Below, in pieces: positions 42,793 to 50,915 of a stretch of 64,000 nt of DNA. How positions within the stretch are numbered: the first letter of the stretch is position 1; each line of letters starts with the position of its first letter. A program made the translations under genes and the position numbers. The notes beneath the pieces are model-generated. The model was not told the DNA's origin and ran no database searches. It saw nothing but the letters and a program-made list of their open reading frames with translations. Origin of the DNA: an uncultured Alphaproteobacteria bacterium (GTDB lineage: Bacteria > Pseudomonadota > Alphaproteobacteria > UBA11222); the NCBI GenBank assembly GCA_947258435.1, contig CAMYID010000019.1, positions 1-64,000 on the forward strand, written 5' to 3'.

Positions 42793-43413
42793 ATGCCCAG
42801 GACAGACACAATTCGCACTAAAATCATCGAGGCTGCGCGCCGTCGCATTGGCCGCTATGGCTATTGCAAAACGACTATGGCCGAACTCGCCGCCGATTGC
42901 AGCATGTCGCCCGGCAACCTTTACCGCTATTTTCCGGGAAAACTCGATATTGCTGCGGAAATCGCCCGCAACGCCTTTGAGGAAACGATCGCTGCGCTGC
43001 GCGCTGTGGTGCGGCAACCGCAATGCTCGGCCACGCAACGCCTGCGCGACTTCCTATTCACCGAACTTCGCGTGACATATGAGCAGCTGCATCACGATGA
43101 AAAGATCCATGATGTGGCGGAGATTATCAAGCGCGAACGTCCCGAAGCCGCTAATGAGAATTTGGCGCAAAGTCGTTCACTGCTGGTGGAGATCCTGTCC
43201 ATGGGTAATGCCAATGGTGAACTGGACGTACCCAATGTGGTGGAAGCCGCCGAAATGATCCAATGCGCCACCATGAAATTCCGCTATCCCCAGCTTTTCT
43301 CCCAACTTTCACTGGATGAGCTGGAACGTGAGCTTGAGGGCGTAATTACATTGCTGTTGCGCGGAATTGCGAAAATGCAGCCCGCAGACACCTCCTCCCA
43401 CCAGGCCGCATAA
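42793..43413 (+). CDS. TetR/AcrR family transcriptional regulator
   Basis: A 206-residue regulator. The N-terminal helix-turn-helix is typical (KIIEAARRRIGRYGYCKTTM, then ELAADCSMSPGNLYRYFPGK, about 12-53). The C-terminal ligand domain cannot be placed in a subfamily by eye. It sits on the strand opposite the tsaD-gpsA block, followed by an AT-rich stretch and two microprotein genes on the same strand, its most likely targets. A palindrome 16 bases past its stop is a possible operator. Confidence 0.9.
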   Translation: MPRTDTIRTKIIEAARRRIGRYGYCKTTMAELAADCSMSPGNLYRYFPGKLDIAAEIARNAFEETIAALRAVVRQPQCSATQRLRDFLFTELRVTYEQLHHDEKIHDVAEIIKRERPEAANENLAQSRSLLVEILSMGNANGELDVPNVVEAAEMIQCATMKFRYPQLFSQLSLDELERELEGVITLLLRGIAKMQPADTSSHQAA

Positions 43414-43428
43414 AATTTTTGACAGCAG

Positions 43429-43446
43429 ATTCACATTTTTGTGAAT
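43429..43446. promoter_or_regulatory. Perfect palindrome ATTCAC-N6-GTGAAT (possible TetR operator)
   Basis: ATTCAC (43429-43434) and GTGAAT (43441-43446) flank ATTTTT. The same half-sites recur at 43601 (GTGAAT), 43633 (ATTCAC, inside the candidate promoter) and 42701 (GTGAAT, before tetR), as expected for an autoregulated TetR unit. It could equally act as a weak hairpin after tetR. Confidence 0.45.
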
Positions 43447-43623
43447 ATTCTTCGTAATATTTTTTACTAATCCTGGATTTCCGATTTTTGGACCCCGATC
43501 CTGGTTTTCCCATAAAATATTGATTTTTATTGTATAAATTGAATCAAGGTGGGAAATATTTTCCAGCGTTGCCCCTCTTCCATATTTTTTTCTGAATAAT
43601 GTGAATATTTTTCATTTTATTCA

Positions 43624-43651
43624 TTGTTTTCTATTCACACTCCCCTATATA
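43624..43651 (+). promoter_or_regulatory. Candidate promoter of the microprotein pair
   Basis: TTGTTT (43624-43629) and TATATA (43646-43651) separated by 16 bases, with an ATTCAC half-site in the spacer. It would give a leader of about 80 bases before the first microprotein. Confidence 0.5.
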
Positions 43652-43737
43652 GAAATTATCCGGCAGGCAGGACAATTCATTCCCGTGAATTCCCGCTTTG
43701 CCAACAAAATTTCGTGACCCTGTTGATGGAGAGAATG

Positions 43738-43860
43738 ATGAAAAACCTGATCCGCAATACGAACCTGCACAATATCGCAACTGCGCTGACCGGCTTTGGC
43801 CTGACAGCCTATGCCCTGACGATTGTCGCGAACGCGGCGCTCGCCTACGGCGTTCTCTGA
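43738..43860 (+). CDS. Small single-span membrane protein, first of a tandem pair (40 aa)
   Basis: A 40-residue peptide. A polar N-terminus (KNLIRNTNLHN) is followed by one hydrophobic helix and a short tail; the pattern IATALT, then YALTIVANAA recurs in the next gene. GGAGAG (43728-43733) precedes the start; two ATGs (43735, 43738) are adjacent and the second is better spaced. I do not recognise the family. The neighbouring homolog, the good ribosome-binding site and the TetR gene upstream argue that it is real. Confidence 0.75.
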   Translation: MKNLIRNTNLHNIATALTGFGLTAYALTIVANAALAYGVL

Positions 43861-43884
43861 CGATGATTTAGCGGAGTGAATACA

Positions 43885-44001
43885 ATGCGCAAATTTCCCA
43901 GCTCCGACCGGATCGCGGATGCGCTGACCTATATCAGCGGCACGGTCCTTGTCGTCTATGCGGCAACGCTGGTGGTCAACGCCGCGAGATGGGTTGTCTA
44001 G
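43885..44001 (+). CDS. Small single-span membrane protein, second of a tandem pair (38 aa)
   Basis: A 38-residue peptide starting MRKFPSSDRIADALT, with one transmembrane helix and the tail VNAARWVV. Against its neighbour, IA-x-ALT matches at 5 of 6 positions and LVVYAATLVVNAA matches LTAYALTIVANAA at 8 of 13, so the two are paralogs. GGAG (43873-43876) lies 8 bases before the ATG. It is 24 bases after the first gene, so both are likely on one message. Function is unknown; a membrane-protein modulator or stress peptide is only a guess. Confidence 0.72.
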   Translation: MRKFPSSDRIADALTYISGTVLVVYAATLVVNAARWVV

Positions 44002-44023
44002 GCGGACACACCGACAACCGGTT

Positions 44024-44066
44024 GGCAGATCCGATTGGCAGGCCGGATTGACGGGCCGGATTGACG
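44024..44066. repeat. 13-bp tandem repeat after the microprotein genes
   Basis: GGCCGGATTGACG occurs at 44041-44053 and 44054-44066, preceded by a related copy (GGCAGATCCGATTG) from 44024. Confidence 0.85.
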
Positions 44067-44087
44067 GGAATGTGAGCTTCCTCCCCT

Positions 44088-44111
44088 GGCGCGGCAGCGT
44101 TTAGCCGCGCC
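44088..44111. terminator. Hairpin downstream of the microprotein genes
   Basis: GGCGCGGC (44088-44095) and GCCGCGCC (44104-44111) form an 8-bp perfect stem with an 8-base loop. No T run follows, so it may stabilise a 3' end rather than terminate. Confidence 0.45.
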
Positions 44112-44152
44112 GAAAAACTGGCCGGATTGTCCACGCCGCGCAGATGTCCCGC

Positions 44153-44183
44153 GCCGGCTTCATGGCAGTCCGGCCTCTTTTTT
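44153..44183 (+). terminator. Candidate intrinsic terminator of the microprotein unit
   Basis: GCCGG (44153-44157) pairs with CCGGC (44170-44174) and is followed by CTCTTTTTT. A longer-range pairing of GGCCGGA (44120-44126) with TCCGGCC (44169-44175) is also possible. It faces the end of tsaD. Confidence 0.55.
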
Positions 44184-44230
44184 GCCTGCCGAATGCCCGC
44201 CCCGGTAACACGCCGCCAGACGCGCGGAGG

Positions 44231-45301
44231 TTAGCCCTGCAACTGCGTCAATGGCCAACGCGCACGTGGCGCCACATCAAGCGGATCGGACAGGCCAAGC
44301 GCGAAGCGTTCCACCCCGGCCCATGCGATCATCGCACCATTATCAGTGCACAGATGGAGCGGTGGGACCGTCTGGGCGAACCCCATTTCCGCGCACAGGC
44401 CCGACAAGGCGGCTGCAATCGCACGGTTTGCGGCCACCCCGCCGGCAATCACAAGCTGCGGCGGCTTCTCGGCATGCACCGCGTGGAACAGCCGCATGGC
44501 CCTTGCCGTACGGTCGACCAGCACATCGCACACCGCCAACTGAAAAGCAGCAGCGATATCAGCGGCATCGCGATCGGTTAGCTTGTCGAGCTTGCCAATC
44601 GTATGCAGCACGGCCGTTTTCAGGCCCGAGAATGAAAAATCGCAATTATCGCGCCCCACCATCGGTCGCGGCAGTGCGAAACGGGAGGCATCTCCCACAC
44701 GGGCGGCCGCTTCGACAGACGGGCCACCGGGATAGGGCAGATCAAGCATTTTCGCAGTTTTATCGAAGGCTTCCCCGATCGCATCGTCAAGCGTCGTGCC
44801 AAGCCGCTCATACCGCCCGACACCGCGCACAAGCAGCAGCTGACAATGCCCGCCCGAAACCAGCAGCAGCAGATAGGGAAAGGCCACATCCGCACTTAAC
44901 CGCGGGCTCAGCGCATGACCTTCCAGATGATTGACCGCAAGCAATGGCAGATTACGCGCAGCTGCTATCGCCTTACCGGTGACAAGCCCCACCATCACTC
45001 CCGCAATAAGGCCCGGCCCCGCCGTTGCCGCCACCGCATCAAGCGCGTTCCAGTCCAGATCCGCTTCCTCCATCGCGGTAGCGATAATGCCATCGAGCTG
45101 CTCGACATGCGCGCGGGCGGCGATTTCGGGCACCACACCGCCATAAGGGCGATGCGCATCGAGCTGGCTCAGAACCACATTGGAAAGGATCTCACGCGCG
45201 CCATCGGGGTGCCCGCGCACAATCGCGGCCGCGGTTTCATCGCAACTTGTTTCAATGCCAAGCAGGGTGTAACGCTGCTCTACTGAACCGGCGGACGTCA
45301 T
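44231..45301 (-). CDS. tsaD: tRNA N6-adenosine threonylcarbamoyltransferase TsaD
   Basis: A 356-residue ASKHA-fold protein. [15 protein letters not shown] (about 13-27) opens the nucleotide site; the iron-binding histidines are in [12 protein letters not shown] (about 121-132); and [11 protein letters not shown]-like [12 protein letters not shown] is near 290. It transfers threonylcarbamoyl to A37 of tRNAs reading ANN codons. A much longer open frame exists upstream, but the ATG at 45301 fits the family start and leaves hemC a promoter region. Divergent from hemC. Confidence 0.95.
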   Translation of the reverse strand: MTSAGSVEQRYTLLGIETSCDETAAAIVRGHPDGAREILSNVVLSQLDAHRPYGGVVPEIAARAHVEQLDGIIATAMEEADLDWNALDAVAATAGPGLIAGVMVGLVTGKAIAAARNLPLLAVNHLEGHALSPRLSADVAFPYLLLLVSGGHCQLLLVRGVGRYERLGTTLDDAIGEAFDKTAKMLDLPYPGGPSVEAAARVGDASRFALPRPMVGRDNCDFSFSGLKTAVLHTIGKLDKLTDRDAADIAAAFQLAVCDVLVDRTARAMRLFHAVHAEKPPQLVIAGGVAANRAIAAALSGLCAEMGFAQTVPPLHLCTDNGAMIAWAGVERFALGLSDPLDVAPRARWPLTQLQG

Positions 45302-45430
45302 CTCTGTCACTCGCGTGCCACGAAGGGTTGAACATGCTATGCAACACCGCATGCGGCACCCGATTGCAGGTCCGCCCGAGCGGTATTGAACGAATAATGG
45401 CCAGATATAGCCCAGGAGCGATAGATTTCC

Positions 45431-46375
45431 ATGCGAATTCACCGGCAATTGCCGATCCGGATCGGAACCCGTGGCAGTGAACTGGCCCTGGCGCAGGCCC
45501 ATGAAACCCGGGACCGGCTGCTCAGGGCCCATCCGGAGCTGAACGCCGACGATATCGAAATCCATGTCATCCACACCACCGGCGACAAGGTCCAGAACCG
45601 CCCGCTGTCGGAAATCGGCGGCAAGGGACTGTTCACCAAGGAGATCGAGGAGGCACTGCTCGATGGCACGCTCGATCTCGCGGTGCATTCGATGAAGGAT
45701 ATGCCGACCGAATTTCCACCCGGGCTTGGCATTGTCTGCCTGCTTGAACGCGAACATCCCGGCGATGCGTTTATCAGCCCCAAAGCCACGACAATCAATG
45801 AATTGCCGCAGGGCGCGGTCGTTGGCTCTTCTTCGCTAAGGCGGCAGGCCATCCTGCTGCGTGAGCGGCCGGATCTGAAAGTGGTCATGTATCGCGGCAA
45901 TGTCGGCACCCGGCTTGCCAAGCTGGCCGCGGGCGAGGTCGATGCCACGCTGCTTGCCGCGGCGGGGCTTCACCGGCTCAGTCTCGCATCCCATATCACC
46001 AGCATTGTGCCCTACAGCCAGATGCTGCCCGCCGTCGCGCAAGGGGCAATCGGTATCGAGATTGCGCTGGCCGATACGGAAATGGCTGAACTGCTCGCAC
46101 CGCTCAACCATCGGGAGACAGAAATCCGTGTCAGTGCCGAACGCGCATTCCTGGCCGCGCTCGACGGGTCCTGCAAGACACCGATTGCAGCCCTGGCCGA
46201 ACTCGACAAGAACGGGCAGCTTTTATTCCGGGGGCAGATTATTCGCCCCGACGGGAGCGAGACACTGGAAGCGGAACGCAGAGGCACATCGGAAATGGCT
46301 GCAACCCTTGGCCGCGAAGCAGGAGAGGCGCTGCGCAATCAGGGCGGAAAAGCATTTTTCGAGGAAACCTTTTAA
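45431..46375 (+). CDS. hemC: Hydroxymethylbilane synthase (porphobilinogen deaminase)
   Basis: A 314-residue HemC with [15 protein letters not shown] (about 10-24), the [10 protein letters not shown] loop, GSSSLRRQA and the dipyrromethane-cofactor cysteine in [12 protein letters not shown] (about C248). It joins four porphobilinogen units into hydroxymethylbilane in heme synthesis. It leads the hemC-hemD-mitofilin-like-hemY set. Its end is copied in a three-unit tandem repeat leading to hemD. Confidence 0.96.
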   Translation: MRIHRQLPIRIGTRGSELALAQAHETRDRLLRAHPELNADDIEIHVIHTTGDKVQNRPLSEIGGKGLFTKEIEEALLDGTLDLAVHSMKDMPTEFPPGLGIVCLLEREHPGDAFISPKATTINELPQGAVVGSSSLRRQAILLRERPDLKVVMYRGNVGTRLAKLAAGEVDATLLAAAGLHRLSLASHITSIVPYSQMLPAVAQGAIGIEIALADTEMAELLAPLNHRETEIRVSAERAFLAALDGSCKTPIAALAELDKNGQLLFRGQIIRPDGSETLEAERRGTSEMAATLGREAGEALRNQGGKAFFEETF

Positions 46376-46412
46376 GGGAGAGGAACCTTTAAGGGAGGAG
46401 AGCCTTTAAGGA
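46361..46412 (+). repeat. Three degenerate tandem units across the hemC stop
   Basis: GAGGAAACCTTTTAAGGGA (46361-46379), GAGGAACCTTTAAGGGA (46380-46396) and GGAGAGCCTTTAAGGA (46397-46412). The hemC TAA is in the first unit and the AAGGA that precedes hemD is in the third, so the duplications multiply a Shine-Dalgarno-like sequence. Confidence 0.88.
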
Positions 46413-46420
46413 ACGAACCG

Positions 46421-47122
46421 ATGCGCCTGCTGATCACCCGCCCCGAAACCGATGCGCTGCCACTTGCCGAAACGTTGCGTGCACGCGGTCATGAACCGGT
46501 TATCGAACCGCTTCTGACGATCGACTATCTCGATCTGGAGCTGAACCTTGAAGGCATTTGCGGCGTATTGATTACAAGCGCCGCGGGCATCCGCGCCCTG
46601 GCACGGCTGTCCGGTGACCGGCGCGTGCCGGTTTATGCGGTGGGCAATGCCAGCGCAGCCACCGCACACGAACTTGGCTATCGCACTGTCCATAGCGCGG
46701 AAGGGGATGTACATGCACTGGCAGATCTTGTCATCAGCAAGGCATCGCCCGATGCGGGCATCTTATTTCACGCCGCCGGCAGCACACTTGCAGGCGATCT
46801 GAAAAAGCTGCTGGAAGCGAATGGCTTCACCATATTCCGCACCGCCCTTTACCATGCGCGAACCACGAAAAGGCTAAGTCAGACAACAGTGCAGATGATT
46901 GCGGAGGGGGAGATTGAGGGCGTGCTGCTCTATTCCCCACGCACCGCAAAAACATTTGTGCAGCTCGTGCGCAACGCCGCAATTGAGGATCACTGCCATG
47001 GAAGCGATGCATATTGTCTCAGTCAGGCAGTCGCCGATGCGGTTGCCGGTCTGCCCTGGCGCACCGTACATGTTGCGCAACAACCGACACAGGCTGAACT
47101 CCTGTCTCTGCCCGGTCTGTAA
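46421..47122 (+). CDS. hemD: Uroporphyrinogen-III synthase
   Basis: A 233-residue HemD-fold protein: LLITRPETDALPLAETLRARGHEPV at the N-terminus, GVLITSAAGIRAL, YAVGNASAATAHELGY and VLLYSPRTAKTFV match the two-lobed family, whose sequences are otherwise poorly conserved. It cyclises hydroxymethylbilane with inversion of ring D. Positioned directly after hemC, with AAGGA as ribosome-binding site. Confidence 0.93.
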   Translation: MRLLITRPETDALPLAETLRARGHEPVIEPLLTIDYLDLELNLEGICGVLITSAAGIRALARLSGDRRVPVYAVGNASAATAHELGYRTVHSAEGDVHALADLVISKASPDAGILFHAAGSTLAGDLKKLLEANGFTIFRTALYHARTTKRLSQTTVQMIAEGEIEGVLLYSPRTAKTFVQLVRNAAIEDHCHGSDAYCLSQAVADAVAGLPWRTVHVAQQPTQAELLSLPGL

Positions 47123-47284
47123 TGACATATGCACCGGCCCCCACAGGCGGTTTTTGCCCTTCCACACGTTTTATATCCGGACGCAATATATTAGGTTAGA
47201 AGAGGCGGATCCGGCCTGTGCAAACTGACATGATCGAAAATTTCCGGGGCATCTGTAAACGTATCTCTTTCGTTAAGGACTTCC

Positions 47285-48610
47285 ATGACCGACCCCAAAC
47301 AACCAGAAGATAAAGATAGCGGCCCGGACAAAAAATCCGCTGCTCCGGCAAAATCCGGTGACGCACAGCCGGCGGGCGCACAAAAGGACGGAGCCGGGAC
47401 GGGCGACGATACGGGCAAGACCCCCGCCCGACCTTCACCGCCCCGCAAAAGCCGCCGGTTTGGCAGATGGCTGGTTCTGCTATTGCTGCTTCTGCTTGCG
47501 GGTGCGGCTGCAGCAGGTTACCTGCTTTACCGCCATGCCCCCGACCGGCTTGAAACCCGCTTGCAGCAGATCGGTCTGCCGCAAATTGCCGCGCTGGTTG
47601 CAGAACGCGCCCCAGGGGCAACCGGCCAGCCGCCCGGCCAGACTGCCGATCAGTCCCCCGGCGCAACCGAACCGGAAACACCGTCGCGCACCGCCCCCTC
47701 CGACAGCGCAGGAACAGACGCAATGGACGCCCCCCAAACCGGTAAAGGGGACAGCGGCCTACAGGCACCTTCCCCACCGGCCATGGCCGATACGGATGCG
47801 CCGGCACCGGAGATCGAAACAACACCCCCCGCAACCGATGTCACGCCTGAGCTTGCGCGTGTGACAGAAACGCTCGACCGGCTTACTCGCCGGATGGGCG
47901 CCATCGAATCCGGCCTGGAAAAGGCACTGATCGCGGCCGAACAGACGGGCACCGCCCCTGAGGCAGGATTACCAGCGAGCCTTGAAGGCACGCTTTTGAC
48001 CCTGACCGACGGCATGACCGACGTCAGTACCGGCCTTATCGCCCTTGCCGCGCGGGTCGATACCTTGGAAGCGCGGGAGAAAGTCGCACCGCTTGCACGC
48101 ACACGGCAGCTTTCCTATGCGCTGGGGCTGCGGGAGCTTGACCGCGCATTGCAGGGGTCAGGATCTTTTTCCAACGAACTTTCAGCCCTTGCGGAACTGA
48201 CAGGCGAAAACCCGGCATTTGGTCCCCTGCACGCACATGCGGAAGAAGGCATTCCCTCAGAGGCTGTGCTGCGGTTGCGCTTTCCGGCCACGGCCCGCGC
48301 CATTGTCAATGCCGGCCAGACCGGTGCGGAGGCCGGCTGGGCGGAGCGGATCCGGGCCGCACTGCGCGGGCTGATCATGCTGCGCCCCACAGGTGAGGTT
48401 GCAGGCGATGATGCGGCGGCGATTGTCGCGCGCGCCGAAACCCGGTTGCAGGCGGGTGATCTTCATGCCGCTGTGCAGCAACTGTCGCAACTTGAAGGTC
48501 CCGCCGCGGCGGCGGCGCAGGACTGGCTTGTGCCCGCCAGAAACCGGCTTGCCGCACAGCAGGCGATGGCCGAGCTGACCGCGCAACTGACCCGCGCGAT
48601 CGCGGAATAA
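47285..48610 (+). CDS. Mitofilin-like (COG4223) inner-membrane protein
   Basis: A 441-residue protein: a low-complexity Lys/Pro/Ala-rich N-terminus (about 1-55), one transmembrane helix (about 60-80), a Pro/Thr/Ala-rich linker (about 105-185), a coiled coil (about 190-265) and a helical C-terminal domain. This layout and its place between hemD and hemY identify the alphaproteobacterial mitofilin/Mic60 homolog, thought to shape intracytoplasmic membranes and linked to heme genes. Direct sequence motifs are weak. Confidence 0.85.
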   Translation: MTDPKQPEDKDSGPDKKSAAPAKSGDAQPAGAQKDGAGTGDDTGKTPARPSPPRKSRRFGRWLVLLLLLLLAGAAAAGYLLYRHAPDRLETRLQQIGLPQIAALVAERAPGATGQPPGQTADQSPGATEPETPSRTAPSDSAGTDAMDAPQTGKGDSGLQAPSPPAMADTDAPAPEIETTPPATDVTPELARVTETLDRLTRRMGAIESGLEKALIAAEQTGTAPEAGLPASLEGTLLTLTDGMTDVSTGLIALAARVDTLEAREKVAPLARTRQLSYALGLRELDRALQGSGSFSNELSALAELTGENPAFGPLHAHAEEGIPSEAVLRLRFPATARAIVNAGQTGAEAGWAERIRAALRGLIMLRPTGEVAGDDAAAIVARAETRLQAGDLHAAVQQLSQLEGPAAAAAQDWLVPARNRLAAQQAMAELTAQLTRAIAE

Positions 48611-48635
48611 TCGGCGCAAGGACAGGACGCACCGC

Positions 48636-50123
48636 ATGTTACGCTTGATCTGGACCTTTCTACTCATCGCTGCGATTGCCGCCGGGGCGGCCTGGCTCGC
48701 CGATCATCCCGGCGCTGTCGCGATCGACTGGCTGGGCTATCGGCTGGAGACCAGCCTAGCGGTCGCGGTGCTCGGCCTTTTGTTTGTCTGTGTTGTGCTG
48801 ACCGGTGCGCTGAGCCTGTTGCGCCGGCTGCGGGGCGGTATCGATTTGCTGATCCGCCGGCGCGCCGTACGACGCCAGAAACAGGGTCTGCGCGCCCTGA
48901 CCGAAGGGATGGCCGCACTTGCCGCGGGCGATACGAGACGCGCGGACCTGCTTGCCCGGCGCGCGGGCAATATGCTGCATGACAGCCCGGCCCTGCCGCA
49001 ACTGCTCGAAGCGCAGGCAGCCGAGGCGGCGGGCGATCACGACAAGGCGCAGGATCGTTACAAGGCGGTGAGCGAGGATGAGGCGGCAGCCCTGCTCGGG
49101 CTGCGCGGGCTGATTGCGCAGGCGATGCGGGCAGACAATATCGCCTATGCGCGGGATCTGATTGCCGATGCGGAACGGCTGCGCCCGAAATCTCCCTGGG
49201 TCGGCAAAACGAAGTTCGAGCTCGATTGCGCGGCCCATGACTGGCACAGCGCGCAGGATCATGTAACAGCGCTGCACAAGACCGGCGCATACAGCAAATC
49301 CGAACTGCAACGGGCGCAGGCGGTGCTGTCGCTGGCGCGCGCGCGCGATGCCCTGCGCAGGGGATGGCAGGCAGATGCGCTCGACCATGCCGGCAATGCG
49401 GCCAAACTGGCCCCTGATCTGGCCCCAGCAGCCGGGCTTGCGGCCCGGCTGCTGGGCGAGGCCGGTAAGCGGCGGCGGGCGGAAGTCATGCTTGAAAACG
49501 GTTGGGCGCAGGGCCCGCACCCCTTGCTTGCGACAGCCTTTTACGCGCTTGCGCCGGGCGAAGCCGCACCCGACAGGCTCAGGCGGTTCGCAAGGCTCGC
49601 GGCCAGAAACCCCGATCATCGCGATACCCGCCTGATGGGTGCTGAACTGGCGCTTGCGGCGGAAGACGTCGCCACAGCCGAAAGCTATCTGGCACCGCTC
49701 ACCAAAGCTACACCGGAATCGGTGCGCGCCTGCCTTCTCGCCGCCATGATCGCGGGCGAAAAGGGGGAAAGTGAAACCGCCCGCCACTGGCTGGCCGAGG
49801 CGGCCACCGCGCCGCGCGAACCGGGCTGGCACTGCCGCGATTGCGGCCGTCCGGCCACCGAATGGGCACCCGTCTGCGCCCATTGCGGCGCGTTTGACGG
49901 CTATGAATGGGGGCGGCAGGAAACCCCGCCCGCAGGCCCCCTGCTTGCCCTCCAGCACAAGACCGAAACCGAACTTGACGCCGCCGCCGCTGCGCAGCAA
50001 CACCCGCCTGGCAACGAGCGCGACAGCGGGCCTGTCACGCCGCTTACCGCAGATATCCGCGCCGACGATCCCGGCCCGCTATCCGATGACGCGCCGCCCG
50101 ATGGAAACCGCATTCTGCCGTAG
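48636..50123 (+). CDS. hemY: HemY-type TPR membrane protein
   Basis: A 495-residue HemY_N protein with two N-terminal transmembrane helices (about 3-22 and 42-62), then TPR-like helical repeats (about 80-370) and a small cysteine cluster CRDC and CAHC (about 398-421) that looks like a zinc ribbon, followed by a disordered acidic tail. It is found after hemD/mitofilin in alphaproteobacteria and is proposed to act in late heme synthesis. It is not the protoporphyrinogen oxidase called HemY in Gram-positives. Confidence 0.92.
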   Translation: MLRLIWTFLLIAAIAAGAAWLADHPGAVAIDWLGYRLETSLAVAVLGLLFVCVVLTGALSLLRRLRGGIDLLIRRRAVRRQKQGLRALTEGMAALAAGDTRRADLLARRAGNMLHDSPALPQLLEAQAAEAAGDHDKAQDRYKAVSEDEAAALLGLRGLIAQAMRADNIAYARDLIADAERLRPKSPWVGKTKFELDCAAHDWHSAQDHVTALHKTGAYSKSELQRAQAVLSLARARDALRRGWQADALDHAGNAAKLAPDLAPAAGLAARLLGEAGKRRRAEVMLENGWAQGPHPLLATAFYALAPGEAAPDRLRRFARLAARNPDHRDTRLMGAELALAAEDVATAESYLAPLTKATPESVRACLLAAMIAGEKGESETARHWLAEAATAPREPGWHCRDCGRPATEWAPVCAHCGAFDGYEWGRQETPPAGPLLALQHKTETELDAAAAAQQHPPGNERDSGPVTPLTADIRADDPGPLSDDAPPDGNRILP

Positions 50124-50307
50124 CGGGCGTCAAAACGCGGGCTTGCCCGAACGGCCATGCTTTGCTAGGAAGCACCGGTTACAAACGCGCGCCGCAAGAG
50201 GCCGCAAAGGAATGACCCCGAACCCCGGGGTGAGGGCAGAACCAGCATTCAGCAGGCTGGAACAACAAACGCAAACCAGGCGCACACCGCGCCCGGAAAC
50301 CTGGTAA
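50124..50307. other. hemY to tRNA-Thr spacer
   Basis: A 184-bp spacer. I see a short CGGGC-TT-GCCCG hairpin shortly after hemY and a CCCGAACCCCGGGG stretch, but no convincing terminator T run, promoter or gene. Confidence 0.4.
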
Positions 50308-50383
50308 GCCGCTTTAGCTCAGTTGGTAGAGCACATCATTCGTAATGATGGGGTCGCGTGTTCGAGTCACGCAAGCGGCACCA
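50308..50383 (+). tRNA. tRNA-Thr (anticodon CGT)
   Basis: A 76-base cloverleaf. Acceptor GCCGCTT (50308-50314) pairs with AAGCGGC (50373-50379); D arm GCTC/GAGC; anticodon arm CATCA/TGATG with CGT at 50341-50343; T arm with TTCGAGTC; and encoded A+CCA at 50380-50383. It reads ACG codons. Confidence 0.98.
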
Positions 50384-50412
50384 GCCAAGTTCCTGAGAAG
50401 AAGAAGTTTTTC

Positions 50413-50661
50413 TTATTTTTTCAGCGCCCAGATACCCCTTTCGGTAGCTTCTGGAGCTCTCAGTTTGCCCTCTTGCCTAAGCTTCATCGCTGCCCAGCGC
50501 ATGTCGTACTGCCATGTGAAAAACAGGTCGTCAGACGACCGTAAATCCTTCTCGTGATTGTCCCAGATATGTTTGGCGATTTTGACTATCTTCGCTTCAC
50601 CCCCAAGATCATCCAGTGCCTTCAATACCCAAGCCATCAAATCGTTGCGGGTCGCTGTCAT
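50413..50661 (-). CDS. Small winged-helix protein resembling the Mrr N-terminal domain
   Basis: An 82-residue protein: WVLKALDDLGGEAKIVKIAKHIW, then YDMRWAAMKLRQEGKL and RGIWALKK. The order (helix, helix, then RxxW-x-L-x-x-G and the beta-hairpin GIWAL) resembles the Mrr N-terminal winged helix found in restriction and other DNA-binding proteins, here without a nuclease domain. ATG 50661 is chosen with AAGGAG upstream; a TTG at 50670 is the alternative. It is 5 bases from the preceding DUF2188-like gene, so they are co-transcribed. Codon usage is less GC-biased than nearby genes. Confidence 0.7.
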   Translation of the reverse strand: MTATRNDLMAWVLKALDDLGGEAKIVKIAKHIWDNHEKDLRSSDDLFFTWQYDMRWAAMKLRQEGKLRAPEATERGIWALKK

Positions 50662-50666
50662 TCTTA

Positions 50667-50915
50667 TCAATGCTCCTTGTCGCGAGGCGGATTGGGGTCG
50701 TTACCCGGCGCGATGGTGTCCTTGCTGCGAATCTGTCCATCAATGCCCTTGGTGGTTAGTTCGCCGCCGCCTTGATTCTTGAGCATATCACGTGCGGCTT
50801 CTTCCGCTTCACGTTGCGTTCCGTGGACGCTAGACGCGCGGTCTGCGTCACTCCGTTTGTTTGCCCAGCTTCCGTCAGTGCGACGATACACCATGCGATC
50901 TCCATCTTTGCTCAT
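50667..50915 (-). CDS. DUF2188-like small protein
   Basis: An 82-residue polar protein with the DUF2188 pattern: DRMVYRRTDGSWANKRSDADRASSVHGTQREAEEAAR and then GGGELTTKGIDGQIRSKDTI. Function is unknown. ATG 50915 is chosen because GGAG stands 8-9 bases before it. It forms a two-gene unit with the winged-helix gene, on the strand opposite the flanking tRNA-Thr. Confidence 0.75.
   Translation of the reverse strand: MSKDGDRMVYRRTDGSWANKRSDADRASSVHGTQREAEEAARDMLKNQGGGELTTKGIDGQIRSKDTIAPGNDPNPPRDKEH

Larger units (their letters stand above)
43414..43737. other. AT-rich spacer between tetR and the microprotein genes
   Basis: A 324-bp stretch far richer in A/T than its surroundings; bases 43441-43500 have 21 G+C of 60. 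It holds a GTGAATATT repeat (43441 and 43601), an ATTCAC palindrome (43429-43446), a lone ATTCAC at 43633 and a candidate promoter (43624-43651). No open frame in it looks coding. It could also encode a small RNA. Confidence 0.6.

Noticed and set aside
45302-45757. N-terminal extension of TsaD by 152 residues
   Set aside because: It would overlap hemC and has no family match; the ATG at 45301 fits TsaD starts.
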